Source of the DNA: Pseudoxanthomonas sp. | GTDB taxonomy: Bacteria; Pseudomonadota; Gammaproteobacteria; Xanthomonadales; Xanthomonadaceae | NCBI RefSeq assembly: GCF_002863005.1 | Contig: NZ_PKDG01000009.1 | Location: 1-64,000, forward strand | Direction of reading: 5' to 3' | Length of the DNA stretch: 64,000 nucleotides | Part shown: piece by piece, positions 45,404-54,486 of the stretch | How positions within the stretch are numbered: position 1 is the first letter of the stretch | How the letters are laid out: each line of letters begins with the position of its first letter | Translations under genes and position numbers: made by a program | The notes under the pieces: model-generated | What the model was told of the DNA's origin: nothing | Seen by the model: only the letters and a program-made list of their open reading frames with translations | The model's database searches: none

Positions 45404-45690
45404 CGGCTCCTCGGCGTCCATGACGGGGGTCTTCAGCATGAGCATGGCGAGGCTCGCAGGGCCGCGCAAGTCTCGTCCATCCTACCGGTGGCCTCGCGCC
45501 TGTTTCGATACCAGACACACGCTGGCGACCTGGACCAGGCAATCGTGCGCTTGCACCCCCGCGCACGCATCTGGGATGCTCGCCCTTCCACCGGCAGGAC
45601 ACTCGACCACCACCCGCGCCCCGGCTCCCGGTCCGGGAACCCCGGCGGAAAGGATCGGTCGACAGAGGCGAAGGAACGAAAGGTGACACG

Positions 45691-46365
45691 ATGATCGAGT
45701 TGCAGGGCGTGCAGCGTCATTACGCCATGAGCGGGCAGACGGTCCGGGCCCTGGCCGGCGTGGACCTGCGCATCGGGCAGGGAGAGTTCGTCGCCATCAC
45801 CGGTGCGTCGGGGTCCGGCAAGTCCAGCCTGCTCAACATCCTCGGCTGCCTGGACCGGCCCAGCACCGGCACCTACCTGTTCGAAGGCCGCGACGTGGCC
45901 ACCTTCGACGACGAGGCCAGCAGCGACCTGCGCAACCGGCGCATCGGCTTCGTGTTCCAGAGCTTCCACCTGCTGCCGCGGCTGACCGTGCTGGAGAACG
46001 TCATGCTGCCGCTGCGCTTCCACCGGCAGCCGCCGCCCGGCACGCAGGAGCGCGCCCTGTCGTTGCTGGACCGCGTCGGGCTGGCCGAGCGCCGGGACCA
46101 TCGGCCCGGCGAGCTGTCCGGCGGACAGATGCAGCGCGCCGCCATCGCGCGTGCGCTGCTGCTGCAGCCGGCCCTGTTGCTGGCCGACGAGCCCACGGGC
46201 AATCTGGACTCGAAGAGCGCCGCCGATGTGCTGGCGCTGATCGACGAGGTGCATGCAGGCGGCCAGACCGTTGTGCTGGTGACCCATGACAACGACATCG
46301 CCGGGCGCGCACCGCGCCAGGTGAAGCTGCGCGATGGCAAGGTGGAATCCGATGCGCTCCAGTAG
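45691..46365 (+). CDS. ABC transporter ATP-binding protein (MacB/LolD type)
   Basis: A 224-residue ATPase of the MacB/LolD/FtsE group: Walker A GASGSGKSSLLNILGCLD near 40, Q-loop VFQSFHLLPRLTV, signature LSGGQMQRAAIARALLL, Walker B LLADEPTGNLD and switch His in LVTHDN. It is the first gene of a five-gene operon with three periplasmic adaptors and a MacB-like permease, and overlaps the next start by 14 bases. In MacB itself ATPase and permease are one chain; here they are separate. Confidence 0.92.
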   Translation: MIELQGVQRHYAMSGQTVRALAGVDLRIGQGEFVAITGASGSGKSSLLNILGCLDRPSTGTYLFEGRDVATFDDEASSDLRNRRIGFVFQSFHLLPRLTVLENVMLPLRFHRQPPPGTQERALSLLDRVGLAERRDHRPGELSGGQMQRAAIARALLLQPALLLADEPTGNLDSKSAADVLALIDEVHAGGQTVVLVTHDNDIAGRAPRQVKLRDGKVESDALQ

Positions 46366-47329
46366 GACGTGGTTGACCGCGCTGGTCCTTGTCGCCGCCG
46401 CGCCCGCGCAGGCGGTCGTGCTGACCGGCGAAGTCCGCGCCATCGACGCGCAGCAGATCCTTACGCCGCAGTCCAATAGCGGACCGGTGGTGATCCGCTA
46501 CTACGTGCCGGAAGGCGAACGGGTCAAGAAGGGCGACGTTGTGCTGCGCATCGACCCGGGACAGTCCGCCAGCCGCATTCCCGATCTGGAAGCGCAGATC
46601 GAGCAAGGCCGCGCCAAGGACGCCAAGGATGTCGCCGAGCTGCAGGTCAAGGCGGTGCAGGCGGAAATGGCGCTCGTAGAGGCAGAAGCAGAGCTTGCCA
46701 GCGCGAAGCTCGATGCGACGATTCCGCCCGATCTGATTTCCGCGCTGGACTACGACCGCTACCAAGGCGAACTAGACCGCACCACCCGCGAAGTGGCGCT
46801 CAAGCGCAAGGATCTGCAAGCTGCCAACGCCGCCGTACAGCGCCGCATCCAGGACGGACGTCTGCAGATAGACAAGCTCGTACTGCAACGCGACTACCAC
46901 GCTGCGCTCATGCGCACTTCGGAAGTCATCGCCGACCGCGACGGCGTGGTGGTGCACGGATTCAACAATAACTGGATTGGCGGACGCATCGACGAGGGGT
47001 CGTCAACCATGCCGGGAAGCAAGGCCGGCGAGGTGGTCAGCAGCGGCCGCATGAACGTGCGTGCCTGGGCGTTGGAGCCCGACCGCCGCGGCTTGGTCGT
47101 GGATCAGCCGGTGGATCTGGCGTTCGACGCCGTGCCCGGACGCAGGGTCGCCGGCCGCATCGCTTTCATCTCCGGCGCACCCGACCGACGTCCGGAATGG
47201 GGAGAAGGACGCTACTTCACCCTGGATATCACGCTGGACGCGCATACGTTGCCGCTGATGCCTGGCATGAGCGTGCGTGTGATCGCGAAACCGGTAGGTG
47301 CGCCGGCCACCAAAGGGAGGGTGCCATGA
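46352..47329 (+). CDS. Periplasmic adaptor (HlyD/MacA-like), first of three
   Basis: A 325-residue secreted adaptor with signal peptide (LTALVLVAAAPAQA). It has lipoyl-like halves (YYVPEGERVKKGDVVLRIDPG; then DGVVVHGFNNNWIGG near 196) around a coiled-coil hairpin (AEMALVEAEAELASAKLDA, REVALKRKDLQAANAAVQ), then a beta-barrel domain. It shares PxxLISALDYDRY with the second adaptor and the DGV-x5-NWxG motif with both. The start at 46352 is within the end of the ATPase gene. It would link the MacB-type permease to an outer-membrane channel encoded elsewhere. Confidence 0.82.
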   Translation: MRSSRTWLTALVLVAAAPAQAVVLTGEVRAIDAQQILTPQSNSGPVVIRYYVPEGERVKKGDVVLRIDPGQSASRIPDLEAQIEQGRAKDAKDVAELQVKAVQAEMALVEAEAELASAKLDATIPPDLISALDYDRYQGELDRTTREVALKRKDLQAANAAVQRRIQDGRLQIDKLVLQRDYHAALMRTSEVIADRDGVVVHGFNNNWIGGRIDEGSSTMPGSKAGEVVSSGRMNVRAWALEPDRRGLVVDQPVDLAFDAVPGRRVAGRIAFISGAPDRRPEWGEGRYFTLDITLDAHTLPLMPGMSVRVIAKPVGAPATKGRVP

Positions 47330-48297
47330 CACGGCGAGTTTCCCTGCTTGCGCTGCTTCTGCTCGCCGGCACCTCCATGACGCATGCCGCCTCCCTGCGT
47401 GTCGATGGCGAGGTTTATGCGCAGCGCAGTGCACAATTGGTACCGCCCGCCGTGGACCGGCTGTGGCAGTTCAACCTGACCCAACTCGCACCCGACGGCA
47501 GCACCGTGAAGAAAGGCGACATCGTGGTTGCCTTCGACACCAACGAACTCGTGCGCCAGCTCAGCGAGAAACAAAGTCTGTTGCAGGAAAAGAAGCGCGA
47601 GCTGGAGAACCTGACGCTCGATGTCGCCGAGCGCGAGCGCAGCCAGCGCTTGCTGACCGCGCAAGCCGAAGCAGAGCGCGACAAGGCCGGCCGCAAGACC
47701 CAACAGCCGCGCGAGTTGATCGCTGCACTGGAGTACGACAAATTGGTCGAGGATCGCCGCCGTACCGAACGACTGGCAGTCCTCGCCCAGCAGGCTGAGC
47801 ACGCAGCCACAGAACAGCGGCGGCAGGAACTGCGCTTGGTGACATCGGAACTGCGGCAGGCGCAGGCCGATGTGACGCGCCTGCAGAACTCCATCGGCGC
47901 GCTCACGCTACCCGCACCACGCGATGGCGTCTTCATGCACAAGAGCAACTGGAATGGCGAGAAATTCGATGTCGGTTCGCAGGTATGGCGCGGCCAGACG
48001 ATTGCCGAGATACCTGACCCGGCCACGCTCGCGGTGCGCGCAGAACTGCCCGAACGCGACCTGCAGCGCGTAAAGGCAGGCGTGCGCGCACGCATCGTGG
48101 TGGAAGGCGGCGGCGGCAGCGCGTACTACGGCAAGGTGGCGAGCATAGGCCGCGCCGTGCGCAGCAAGTCGCAGGTGCAGCCCGTGCCCGTGCTCGACCT
48201 GGAGATCCGGCTCGACGACACCAAGGCGAAATTGCGCCCCGGCCAGGCGGTGCGGGTGGAGCTGACCGTGCCCGACATCGCCGGAGGTGGGAAATGA
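47326..48297 (+). CDS. Periplasmic adaptor (HlyD/MacA-like), second of three
   Basis: A 323-residue paralogue of the first adaptor with signal peptide (SLLALLLLAGTSMTHA). The order is lipoyl half (LAPDGSTVKKGDIVVAFD), a long coiled coil (KQSLLQEKKRELENLTLDVAERE to ELRQAQADVTRLQN), PRELIAALEYDKL, second lipoyl half DGVFMHKSNWNGE near 199, and barrel (LPERDLQRVKAGVRARIVVE). It overlaps both neighbours by four bases, so the three adaptor chains are probably made in similar amounts. Confidence 0.85.
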   Translation: MTRRVSLLALLLLAGTSMTHAASLRVDGEVYAQRSAQLVPPAVDRLWQFNLTQLAPDGSTVKKGDIVVAFDTNELVRQLSEKQSLLQEKKRELENLTLDVAERERSQRLLTAQAEAERDKAGRKTQQPRELIAALEYDKLVEDRRRTERLAVLAQQAEHAATEQRRQELRLVTSELRQAQADVTRLQNSIGALTLPAPRDGVFMHKSNWNGEKFDVGSQVWRGQTIAEIPDPATLAVRAELPERDLQRVKAGVRARIVVEGGGGSAYYGKVASIGRAVRSKSQVQPVPVLDLEIRLDDTKAKLRPGQAVRVELTVPDIAGGGK

Positions 48298-49583
48298 GCC
48301 GCGGGATGCAGCGTGCGGCGCTGCTGGCCAGCGTCACCCTGCTCGCGGCCTGCGGCAGCGACGACATGCCGATCGCCAGCGAGACCGTCGCGAAAGGTCC
48401 GGTGACCCTGCACGTCCGCGCCGAAGGCGAACTGCGTTCATCCAAGCCGACACCCTTGAACGTCCCGGGCAAGAACTGGGCGCAGCGGCAGGTGGTCTGG
48501 ATGGTGCCGGAGGGCAGCTTGGTGAAGAAGGGCGACGTGCTGGCGCGCTTCGTGTCGCCCGAAGGCGAACAGCAACTGGCGCAGGCGATGATCGACCTGC
48601 AGCGCAATGCGCTGGCACGCGCGGCGAAGGAGAGCGGGCTGGATTCGGCGCAAGGGCGCGTGGAAGTCGACCTGTCGCTGGTGGCGGTGCAGCTGGGAAT
48701 CGCGCAGCGCTATGCCGATGCCGACCTCAGCACGGTCGCCCGCAACCAGGTGCTGGATGCGATCGAGGACAAGGAGTACCTGCAGGTGCGGCAGGGCACG
48801 CTGCAGTGGCAGCGCGACCAGTCGGGCGTGCGCGGTGGCGCCGAGCTCGCGGTGCTCGATGCGCAACGCGCCACCTTCGACATGAACGCCAAGACGCGCC
48901 GCGACGACCTGGAGGCGCTGGAGCTGCGTGCGCCGAACGATGGCGTGTTGCTGCTGGCCGCCAACTGGTCGGGCGACAAGCCGATGGTGGGCGCCAACCT
49001 GCGCGCAGGCTTCGAGTTCGGCAGCCTGCCGGACACCTCGTCGATGGAGGTGGAAATCGACCTGCCGCAGATCGAAGCGCAGGGCGTGCAGGCGGGTGAC
49101 GCGGTGGTGCTGCACCCGCTCGGCCGTCCCGACCAGCGCATCGACAGCAAGCTTTCTTGGGTGGCGAGCGCAGCGAAGGTTCGCAGCCGCGAGAGCCCGG
49201 TGAAGTTCCTGTCGATGCGCGCGCCCATCCCCCCCGACGCCATCGAACGTTACCGGCTGATCCCGGGCCAGCGCTTCGTCGCCTCGGTCGTGCTGCTCGA
49301 CGCCAAGGACGCGATCGCGGTGCCGAACGTGGCCATCGAGCAGCGCTACGATCGCCATTGGGTGCAGGTGAAGCAGGGCAATGATTACGTGGCCCGCGAG
49401 GTGACGCTGGGCGTGCGCGGTACCGCCCGGTCGCAGGTGCTTGCAGGCCTGCAGCCGGGCGACCAGGTGCGCCTGTCGCAGGTCGAGGTGCCAGCGCCTG
49501 GCGACGACAGCGACAAGGACGCAGGCAAGGACAAGGAGGCGGCGGACGGCGCTGCTGACGACGCGGAAGGAAAGAGCGCATGA
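48294..49583 (+). CDS. Periplasmic adaptor lipoprotein, third of three
   Basis: A 429-residue adaptor and the only one with a lipobox (VTLLAAC, Cys about 20). Domains run lipoyl half (WMVPEGSLVKKGDVLARF), helical hairpin (about 85-205), second half DGVLLLAANWSGDKPMVG near 215, beta-barrel (SMEVEIDLPQIEAQGVQAGD) and a membrane-proximal domain (RHWVQVKQGNDYVAREVTLGVRG) that the other two lack, with an acidic Asp/Lys/Ala-rich tail. It is closest to complete MacA-type adaptors. Its stop overlaps the permease start. Confidence 0.87.
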   Translation: MSRGMQRAALLASVTLLAACGSDDMPIASETVAKGPVTLHVRAEGELRSSKPTPLNVPGKNWAQRQVVWMVPEGSLVKKGDVLARFVSPEGEQQLAQAMIDLQRNALARAAKESGLDSAQGRVEVDLSLVAVQLGIAQRYADADLSTVARNQVLDAIEDKEYLQVRQGTLQWQRDQSGVRGGAELAVLDAQRATFDMNAKTRRDDLEALELRAPNDGVLLLAANWSGDKPMVGANLRAGFEFGSLPDTSSMEVEIDLPQIEAQGVQAGDAVVLHPLGRPDQRIDSKLSWVASAAKVRSRESPVKFLSMRAPIPPDAIERYRLIPGQRFVASVVLLDAKDAIAVPNVAIEQRYDRHWVQVKQGNDYVAREVTLGVRGTARSQVLAGLQPGDQVRLSQVEVPAPGDDSDKDAGKDKEAADGAADDAEGKSA

Positions 49584-50830
49584 CCGGCCTGTTCAACCGC
49601 CTGCCCACCGTCTGGCGCGAAGCGGTGGAGGAGCTCTGGCGACGGCGGCTGCGCACGCTGCTTACGCTGCTGGGCATGATCTTCGGTGTGGGTGCGATCG
49701 TCGCCATGCAGGCGGTTGGCGAAGGCAGCCGGCGTGAGGCCTTGCGATTGGTCGAAGGCCTGGGCCTGCACAACCTGATCGCCGAAGCCAAGGCGCAGGA
49801 CGAGGACACGCTTAAGGAAACCCGCGAACGCAGCCTGGGGTTGACCGTCGCCGATGCCGAGGCCGCACTGAGCGTGGTGCCCGGCGCGGAGCGCCATGCC
49901 GCCGAAAAGCAGGTGCGCACGCACACGGTCTTCAGCGACACGGGACGCAGCGATGCGCAGGCCAGTGGCGTAGGCGCCCATTGGTTCGACCTGTCGTCGC
50001 TGAAGATCGCCCAGGGCCGCGCCTTCGATGCCGATGACGAAGCCGCGCTGGCGGCGGTGGCGGTGCTCGGCCATCAGGCGGCGGCCGACCTGTTCCCGAA
50101 GGGCGATGCCGTGGGCGGGCTGATCAAGGTCAACCATGTATGGCTGGAAGTGATCGGCGTGCTGGCCGACCGCGACCTGGGCCAAGACGATTTCGAGGGC
50201 GTGCAGCTCGGCTCGGAGAGCAACCGCATCTACGCGCCGCTGGCGAGCGTGCGGGCGCGCTTCCGCTTCCAGCCGCAGGAGGACGAAGTGGACCGTTTCC
50301 TGCTGCGTCTCGACGATCCGCAGCGGTTGGCCGCCGGCGCCGGCGTGCTGTCGGCGGTGCTCGACCAGCGTCATGCGGGCATGGCGGACTACCAGTTGAT
50401 CGTGCCGCAGCAGCTGTTCCAGCAGCACCAGCAGACGCAGCGCATCTTCCAGGTGGTGATGGGCGCGATCGCCGGCGTCAGCCTGCTGGTGGGCGGCATC
50501 GGCATCATGAACATCATGCTGGCGAACGTGCTTGAGCGGCGCCGCGAGATCGGCCTGCTGCGAGCACTCGGTGCACGCCGTCGCGATGTGATCGCACAGT
50601 TCCTGCGCGAGGCCACGGTCATCTGCATCGCGGGCGCGCTGCTGGGCCTGGTGTTCGGTGGTGTGCTGGCCTACCTGATCGCCACGTTCGCGGGCTGGCA
50701 GGTCGCATGGGCGCCGCTGCCGATCCTGTTGTCCGCCGGCTTCTGCGCGGTGGTCGGCCTGGGCTTCGGCGTGTATCCCGCGCGCCAGGCCGCGCAGCTC
50801 GATCCGATCGCGGCGTTGCGCCACGACTGA
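49580..50830 (+). CDS. MacB-type ABC transporter permease
   Basis: A 416-residue inner-membrane permease with the MacB/FtsX layout: one N-terminal helix (TLLTLLGMIFGVGAIVAMQAVGEG), a periplasmic domain of about 220 residues, and three C-terminal helices (AIAGVSLLVGGIGIMNIMLANVLERRREIGLLRALGARRRD split over 295-335; VICIAGALLGLVFGGVLAYLI; SAGFCAVVGLGFGVYPA). ERRREIGLLRALGA is the coupling-helix motif contacting the ATPase. It is the final gene of the operon. Substrate classes of such systems include macrolides, peptides and lipoproteins; nothing here selects among them. Confidence 0.92.
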   Translation: MTGLFNRLPTVWREAVEELWRRRLRTLLTLLGMIFGVGAIVAMQAVGEGSRREALRLVEGLGLHNLIAEAKAQDEDTLKETRERSLGLTVADAEAALSVVPGAERHAAEKQVRTHTVFSDTGRSDAQASGVGAHWFDLSSLKIAQGRAFDADDEAALAAVAVLGHQAAADLFPKGDAVGGLIKVNHVWLEVIGVLADRDLGQDDFEGVQLGSESNRIYAPLASVRARFRFQPQEDEVDRFLLRLDDPQRLAAGAGVLSAVLDQRHAGMADYQLIVPQQLFQQHQQTQRIFQVVMGAIAGVSLLVGGIGIMNIMLANVLERRREIGLLRALGARRRDVIAQFLREATVICIAGALLGLVFGGVLAYLIATFAGWQVAWAPLPILLSAGFCAVVGLGFGVYPARQAAQLDPIAALRHD

Positions 50831-50926
50831 GGCAACGACTTTGCTGAGTCCTCGTGCGGCGCCCAGATGTGGGCGCCACACGTCAAAGGACGTACTACGC
50901 GGCGGTACTTCCGGCGCCTGATCCGC

Positions 50927-51355
50927 TCACTTGCCGCCGTGCGGCGGCGGAGCTTCCGCCAGCGTGCCCGTGCTGTAGTGGCCGCCGGAAGCGGCGCAGT
51001 CGATGTCGCGCGCGGGTTCCCACTTGATGGCGGTGCCTGTCACGACAGGCCTGACGAACCGCCAGGGCCAGAAGCCGAAGCGCTGCGAACCGTTGTAGTG
51101 GATCACCGCATCGGCACCCGCCGCCTTGGCATCGGCGATGACCATGGGAAGGATGTCGTTGACGCTTCCGTAGCTGCCCTTCCCGTACTTCAGCTTCCTT
51201 ACCGTGACGTATGAGAACTCAGCCGGTGGCGTCGCGGTAAAAAGACAGATGCCTCCCTGCTGGCTTTGCGGCTCAGGAGCCGGCGCCGTCTCCTGGGCGC
51301 TACAGAATTGCGACGCGCACACCAGCGCTACACCCGTCATCAGTTTGCCGACCAT
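50927..51355 (-). CDS. Hypothetical exported protein, weakly RcsF/YbjQ-like
   Basis: A 142-residue protein with a signal peptide (GVALVCASQFCSAQ). The central part, KLKYGKGSYGSVNDILPMVI followed by ADAKAAGADAVIHYNGSQR, resembles the fold signature of RcsF and YbjQ-type proteins, where a helix with an Ala-rich GA(N/D)AVI motif follows a strand. The resemblance is short and by eye. Its ATG has AGGGGG nine bases upstream. It is convergent with the ABC operon. Confidence 0.6.
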   Translation of the reverse strand: MVGKLMTGVALVCASQFCSAQETAPAPEPQSQQGGICLFTATPPAEFSYVTVRKLKYGKGSYGSVNDILPMVIADAKAAGADAVIHYNGSQRFGFWPWRFVRPVVTGTAIKWEPARDIDCAASGGHYSTGTLAEAPPPHGGK

Positions 51356-51467
51356 GTTTGAGTTCCCCCTTGTTGGTTTCTGCGGTCTGTTGAAACTATG
51401 CGAGAAGCCTCTCGTGCCTGATGCGCGTCATGCCGATCTGCGAACCGGATTAGGATTGAACCGATTC

Positions 51468-52061
51468 TTAGCGCGTATACATCGAGAACGAGGCAGAAGC
51501 CGGTCCTGCGCATTGACTGAGGTCGTCAAGGGCAGCGTCAATCTGGTCTCTCAAGCGATGTTCGCTACCCACGTACGACCAGTTCATTTGGTTGGAGTGA
51601 CCGTCACGTGCGCTGAGGAAGAACTTAGTGCCGTGTATCACCGTTAAGCCTGTTGCATCATCAAATGCGTGACCAATCGGAATGCTCTGAGCGGCCAGTT
51701 GGTTGTAGATCTCCGTTGATTCAGGGCAATCAGCAATTTCGAGGACAACTGAGCAACTTCTATTCCAATCTCCCACGGCCAAGAATAATTGTGGCTCTCT
51801 CGTCGGTTGACCAAAAGCACCATTCAGTCCGCGGCGGAAGTGGGCCACTAGACCGGTACCATTGCCAACGTCAGGAAGGCGACCGATGCGGATGTCTGTG
51901 AGGTTCAGCGTTGTGCCGAAGTGCTCAGGCGAGAGAAGCAATTCAGAGAGACCTCTGTCATGACAGCCGTCACCCAGAGATGACCAGTTAAGGGGCTCAA
52001 CGGAAGCAGTACTTGCGCAACCGGCGAGTCCAATCACTGATAGTGCGATGACAGTTTTCAT
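51468..52061 (-). CDS. Hypothetical lipoprotein in AT-richer DNA
   Basis: A 197-residue lipoprotein (MKTVIALSVIGLAGCAS, Cys about 15). No known domain was recognised; the mature part mixes strands and helices (LFLAVGDWNRSCSVVLEIAD, GLTVIHGTKFFLSARDGHS) with four Cys that could form disulfides. Base composition and codon use are visibly less GC-biased than on either side, hinting at more recent acquisition. The next gene, 52140-52526, shares this feature. Confidence 0.65.
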   Translation of the reverse strand: MKTVIALSVIGLAGCASTASVEPLNWSSLGDGCHDRGLSELLLSPEHFGTTLNLTDIRIGRLPDVGNGTGLVAHFRRGLNGAFGQPTREPQLFLAVGDWNRSCSVVLEIADCPESTEIYNQLAAQSIPIGHAFDDATGLTVIHGTKFFLSARDGHSNQMNWSYVGSEHRLRDQIDAALDDLSQCAGPASASFSMYTR

Positions 52062-52139
52062 GCAGGCTAACGTGAGGACCATGCCACGCCACGAAGCGGC
52101 GCCGGTTTGAATGAATTCTCAGGCCCTTCCCGATGACAG

Positions 52140-52526
52140 CTAGTCATACCAAAAGCCCTCATTGCTGAGCCACCGACATAGTGCCGTCGTCGAGCCCTGA
52201 GCCTCAGGAGAGGCTGGTCCGAACTCAATCCGATCCGACTGGGCTTGCTGTAGCAGAACATGGCCGTGAACGATCTTGAGTTGGTTGAGAACACCGAACT
52301 GGAACTCACCACTCAGCTGTCCGCGACCAATCATGTCCTGGAGCTTCCCTGCAGCCGCAGCGGCTGCAGGACGACCGAGGTCGGATTCTCGGATCTGCAT
52401 GTCTGGCTCGATCTTGCTCACAGTGTCATTGCATAGCGGAGGCTCTGGACCCGTCGCAGCAGCGAGGGAGAACGCTAGCAAAACTGCGATGCTCATGAAG
52501 GGCCCCAAGCGCTTGGCAGACCCCAT
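52140..52526 (-). CDS. Hypothetical exported protein in AT-richer DNA
   Basis: A protein of about 128 residues with a hydrophobic N-terminal segment (MSIAVLLAFSLAAATG) typical of a signal peptide; the start is uncertain between ATGs at 52526 and 52496. The mature part holds a helical stretch with an Ala run (RPAAAAAAGKLQDMIGRG) and single Cys residues near each end. Nothing identifies a function. It shares the lower GC bias of the lipoprotein gene beside it. Confidence 0.5.
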   Translation of the reverse strand: MGSAKRLGPFMSIAVLLAFSLAAATGPEPPLCNDTVSKIEPDMQIRESDLGRPAAAAAAGKLQDMIGRGQLSGEFQFGVLNQLKIVHGHVLLQQAQSDRIEFGPASPEAQGSTTALCRWLSNEGFWYD

Positions 52527-52633
52527 CAAGGGGTGATGGCAGATGTTCACTTTCCGCCCAGCACGCGTCAAGGCGCAGGATGTAGCGAGGCGCAAGAATC
52601 TTGGTGACGATCAAGCAACAGCCGCAGCGTCGA

Positions 52634-53119
52634 TCACCGCGGAGCGTCTTCGTCGTTCGACGAACCCCGCGACACGCGGCGCTCCATCCACGCCAATACG
52701 GAAAGCACGGCCAGCGTCAGCAGCGTAGCCATCAGGGCGAGCCAGCCGTGGCCGAAGCCCACCGCCACGCCGATCACCGCCACCATCAGCAACGAGGCGG
52801 CGGTGGTGATGCCGGCGACCACCCGGCCGCGGTGGGCGATCATCGTGCCGGCACCGATGAAGGCGACACCGGCGATCACCGCTTCCACCAACCGGAACGG
52901 ATCGATCTGCACGCGGCCGTGCGCGTCATGGTGCGCCTGCGCCAGCATCATGTCGCCCATGCCGGTCAGCATGGCGGCGGCGCCCGCGACCAGCGTGTGC
53001 GTGCGGAAGCCGGCGGGTCGGTCCTTCATCTCGCGCTCGAGCCCGACGACGCCTCCCAGCAACATCGCGAACGCGATGCGGGCGACTACCGGCGCCTGTG
53101 CTTCCCATCCATCGAACAT
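52634..53119 (-). CDS. MgtC/SapB family membrane protein
   Basis: A 161-residue protein with about four membrane helices. The family signature is at the N-terminus, LLGGVVGLEREMKDRPAGFRTH, followed by TLVAGAAAMLTGMGD and IAGVAFIGAGTMI. MgtC of pathogens inhibits the F-type ATPase and helps survival at low magnesium; this one lacks the large C-terminal ACT-like domain, as many bacterial relatives do, so the function may differ. It is transcribed alone. Confidence 0.88.
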   Translation of the reverse strand: MFDGWEAQAPVVARIAFAMLLGGVVGLEREMKDRPAGFRTHTLVAGAAAMLTGMGDMMLAQAHHDAHGRVQIDPFRLVEAVIAGVAFIGAGTMIAHRGRVVAGITTAASLLMVAVIGVAVGFGHGWLALMATLLTLAVLSVLAWMERRVSRGSSNDEDAPR

Positions 53120-53176
53120 GGCGACACCTCCGGTGCAGATGCTTCCACCGGCTCGGTCAAGACCATGCGAAAGCGG

Positions 53177-54334
53177 TCAGGGTGCGCTGGGCGGGCCGTC
53201 CGTCAGCAGGGCGCGGTAGTCCGGATGGTCGGGCAACCAGCCGACGGGCGGATCGCCGGCGAGGCCGTTGGCCTGCAGCTGACGGCGCATGGCGGCGAGT
53301 TCGCCGTCGCGCAGGAACACATCGACGTAGTCGGCCGGCAGCTGTCGTGCGGTCGCAGGACGCTGGTACAGCTGCATCGTGTTCTCGTAGACCCAGGCGA
53401 AGCGGCGCAGGCGTTCGCGTGCGGCCGCACGTTCGACATCGGTATCGGCCCACTGCACCAGCTGCGGCAGCGCGACGGCGCGCGTGATCAGGATGGAGGC
53501 ATCGTCGGCCATCAGCGCGCAGATGCGCTTGCAGGCGGATCTTGCCTGGACCGACAACGCCTCGACCTGCGTCCGGCACCGCTGCGTGACCGGCGACAGG
53601 CTCGGCATCGCGATGGCCGCATTGATTCCCATCACCGCCATGTCCGCAAGATCCTGCGGCGTGGCGGCCCGGCCGATTCCGAAGTCCTCGCCCATCGCGG
53701 CCGCCAGCGCTGGATCCAGTGGCGGTGCCGGCACCTGTCTCAGCGTCGAGGCCATCAGCAGGCCGACGTCGTTGACGTGCCCGCGATAGTGGGTCGCATT
53801 GGAGGCTGCCCGCCAGTAGCGTTCTGCGGCGTTCCCGTCCCTGCGCTCGGCGGCATCATGATAGGCGGCAAGCAAGACTTCGGCGTTACCGGGATCGGCG
53901 GCCATCAGGCGTTGCAGCAACTGCGCGCGATCACAGCGCGCGTCATTCTTCGGGCAGGCATTCAACAACGCCCAGTCCACCAATGGGTCGTCGCCGGTAG
54001 ATGCGTCGTAGGCGGCCTGGATCCAGTCACGCGCCTCGCGGCGCCAGAAGCTGCGGCTCTCCTGGCGGCGCGCGTCATCGTTCTCGATCGGCCACAGCCA
54101 GCCCGCGACCAGCAGGTCTCGTGGCGTACCGCGCGCGGCAATCGTGCGCAGCTGTGCTTCTACGTTGGCGCGCCAGGCGCCATGCCATGCCTCACTGGCG
54201 GCGGCCAACTGCGGATCGGACTCGACCCGCCCCGGTATCTCGGGAGGCGGACCCTCCTGCGCGATGGTGGGCGATGCCGCCACCACCGACGCCATCATTC
54301 CCAGCCACAAAGCCAGCCTTGTTCTCGTGCGCAT
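53177..54334 (-). CDS. Hypothetical exported helical-repeat protein
   Basis: A 385-residue protein with a signal peptide (ALWLGMMASVVAASPTIAQ) and a mostly helical body with TPR-like stretches (AQLLQRLMAADPGNAEVLLAAYHDAAERRDG), a layout similar to the helical protein at 18378-19280 but without clear sequence identity. Four Cys lie in the middle (NACPKNDARCDRAQ; QRCRTQVEALSVQARSACKR, split at 20). No enzyme motif was seen. The ATG at 54334 has AGGAG upstream. Confidence 0.72.
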   Translation of the reverse strand: MRTRTRLALWLGMMASVVAASPTIAQEGPPPEIPGRVESDPQLAAASEAWHGAWRANVEAQLRTIAARGTPRDLLVAGWLWPIENDDARRQESRSFWRREARDWIQAAYDASTGDDPLVDWALLNACPKNDARCDRAQLLQRLMAADPGNAEVLLAAYHDAAERRDGNAAERYWRAASNATHYRGHVNDVGLLMASTLRQVPAPPLDPALAAAMGEDFGIGRAATPQDLADMAVMGINAAIAMPSLSPVTQRCRTQVEALSVQARSACKRICALMADDASILITRAVALPQLVQWADTDVERAAARERLRRFAWVYENTMQLYQRPATARQLPADYVDVFLRDGELAAMRRQLQANGLAGDPPVGWLPDHPDYRALLTDGPPSAP

Positions 54335-54486
54335 CGCCCACTCCTGTCGGGAATTCCTCCAATCTGGCACATCAGTGCAACCACCACAATCATGGATGAA
54401 CGTATTTGCAGATACTGAAAGAATCTTCTTAAGTTGGCGGTGCGCCCAAACGACGGGCGCATCACTTCACAGTCAAGGATCGCTAC

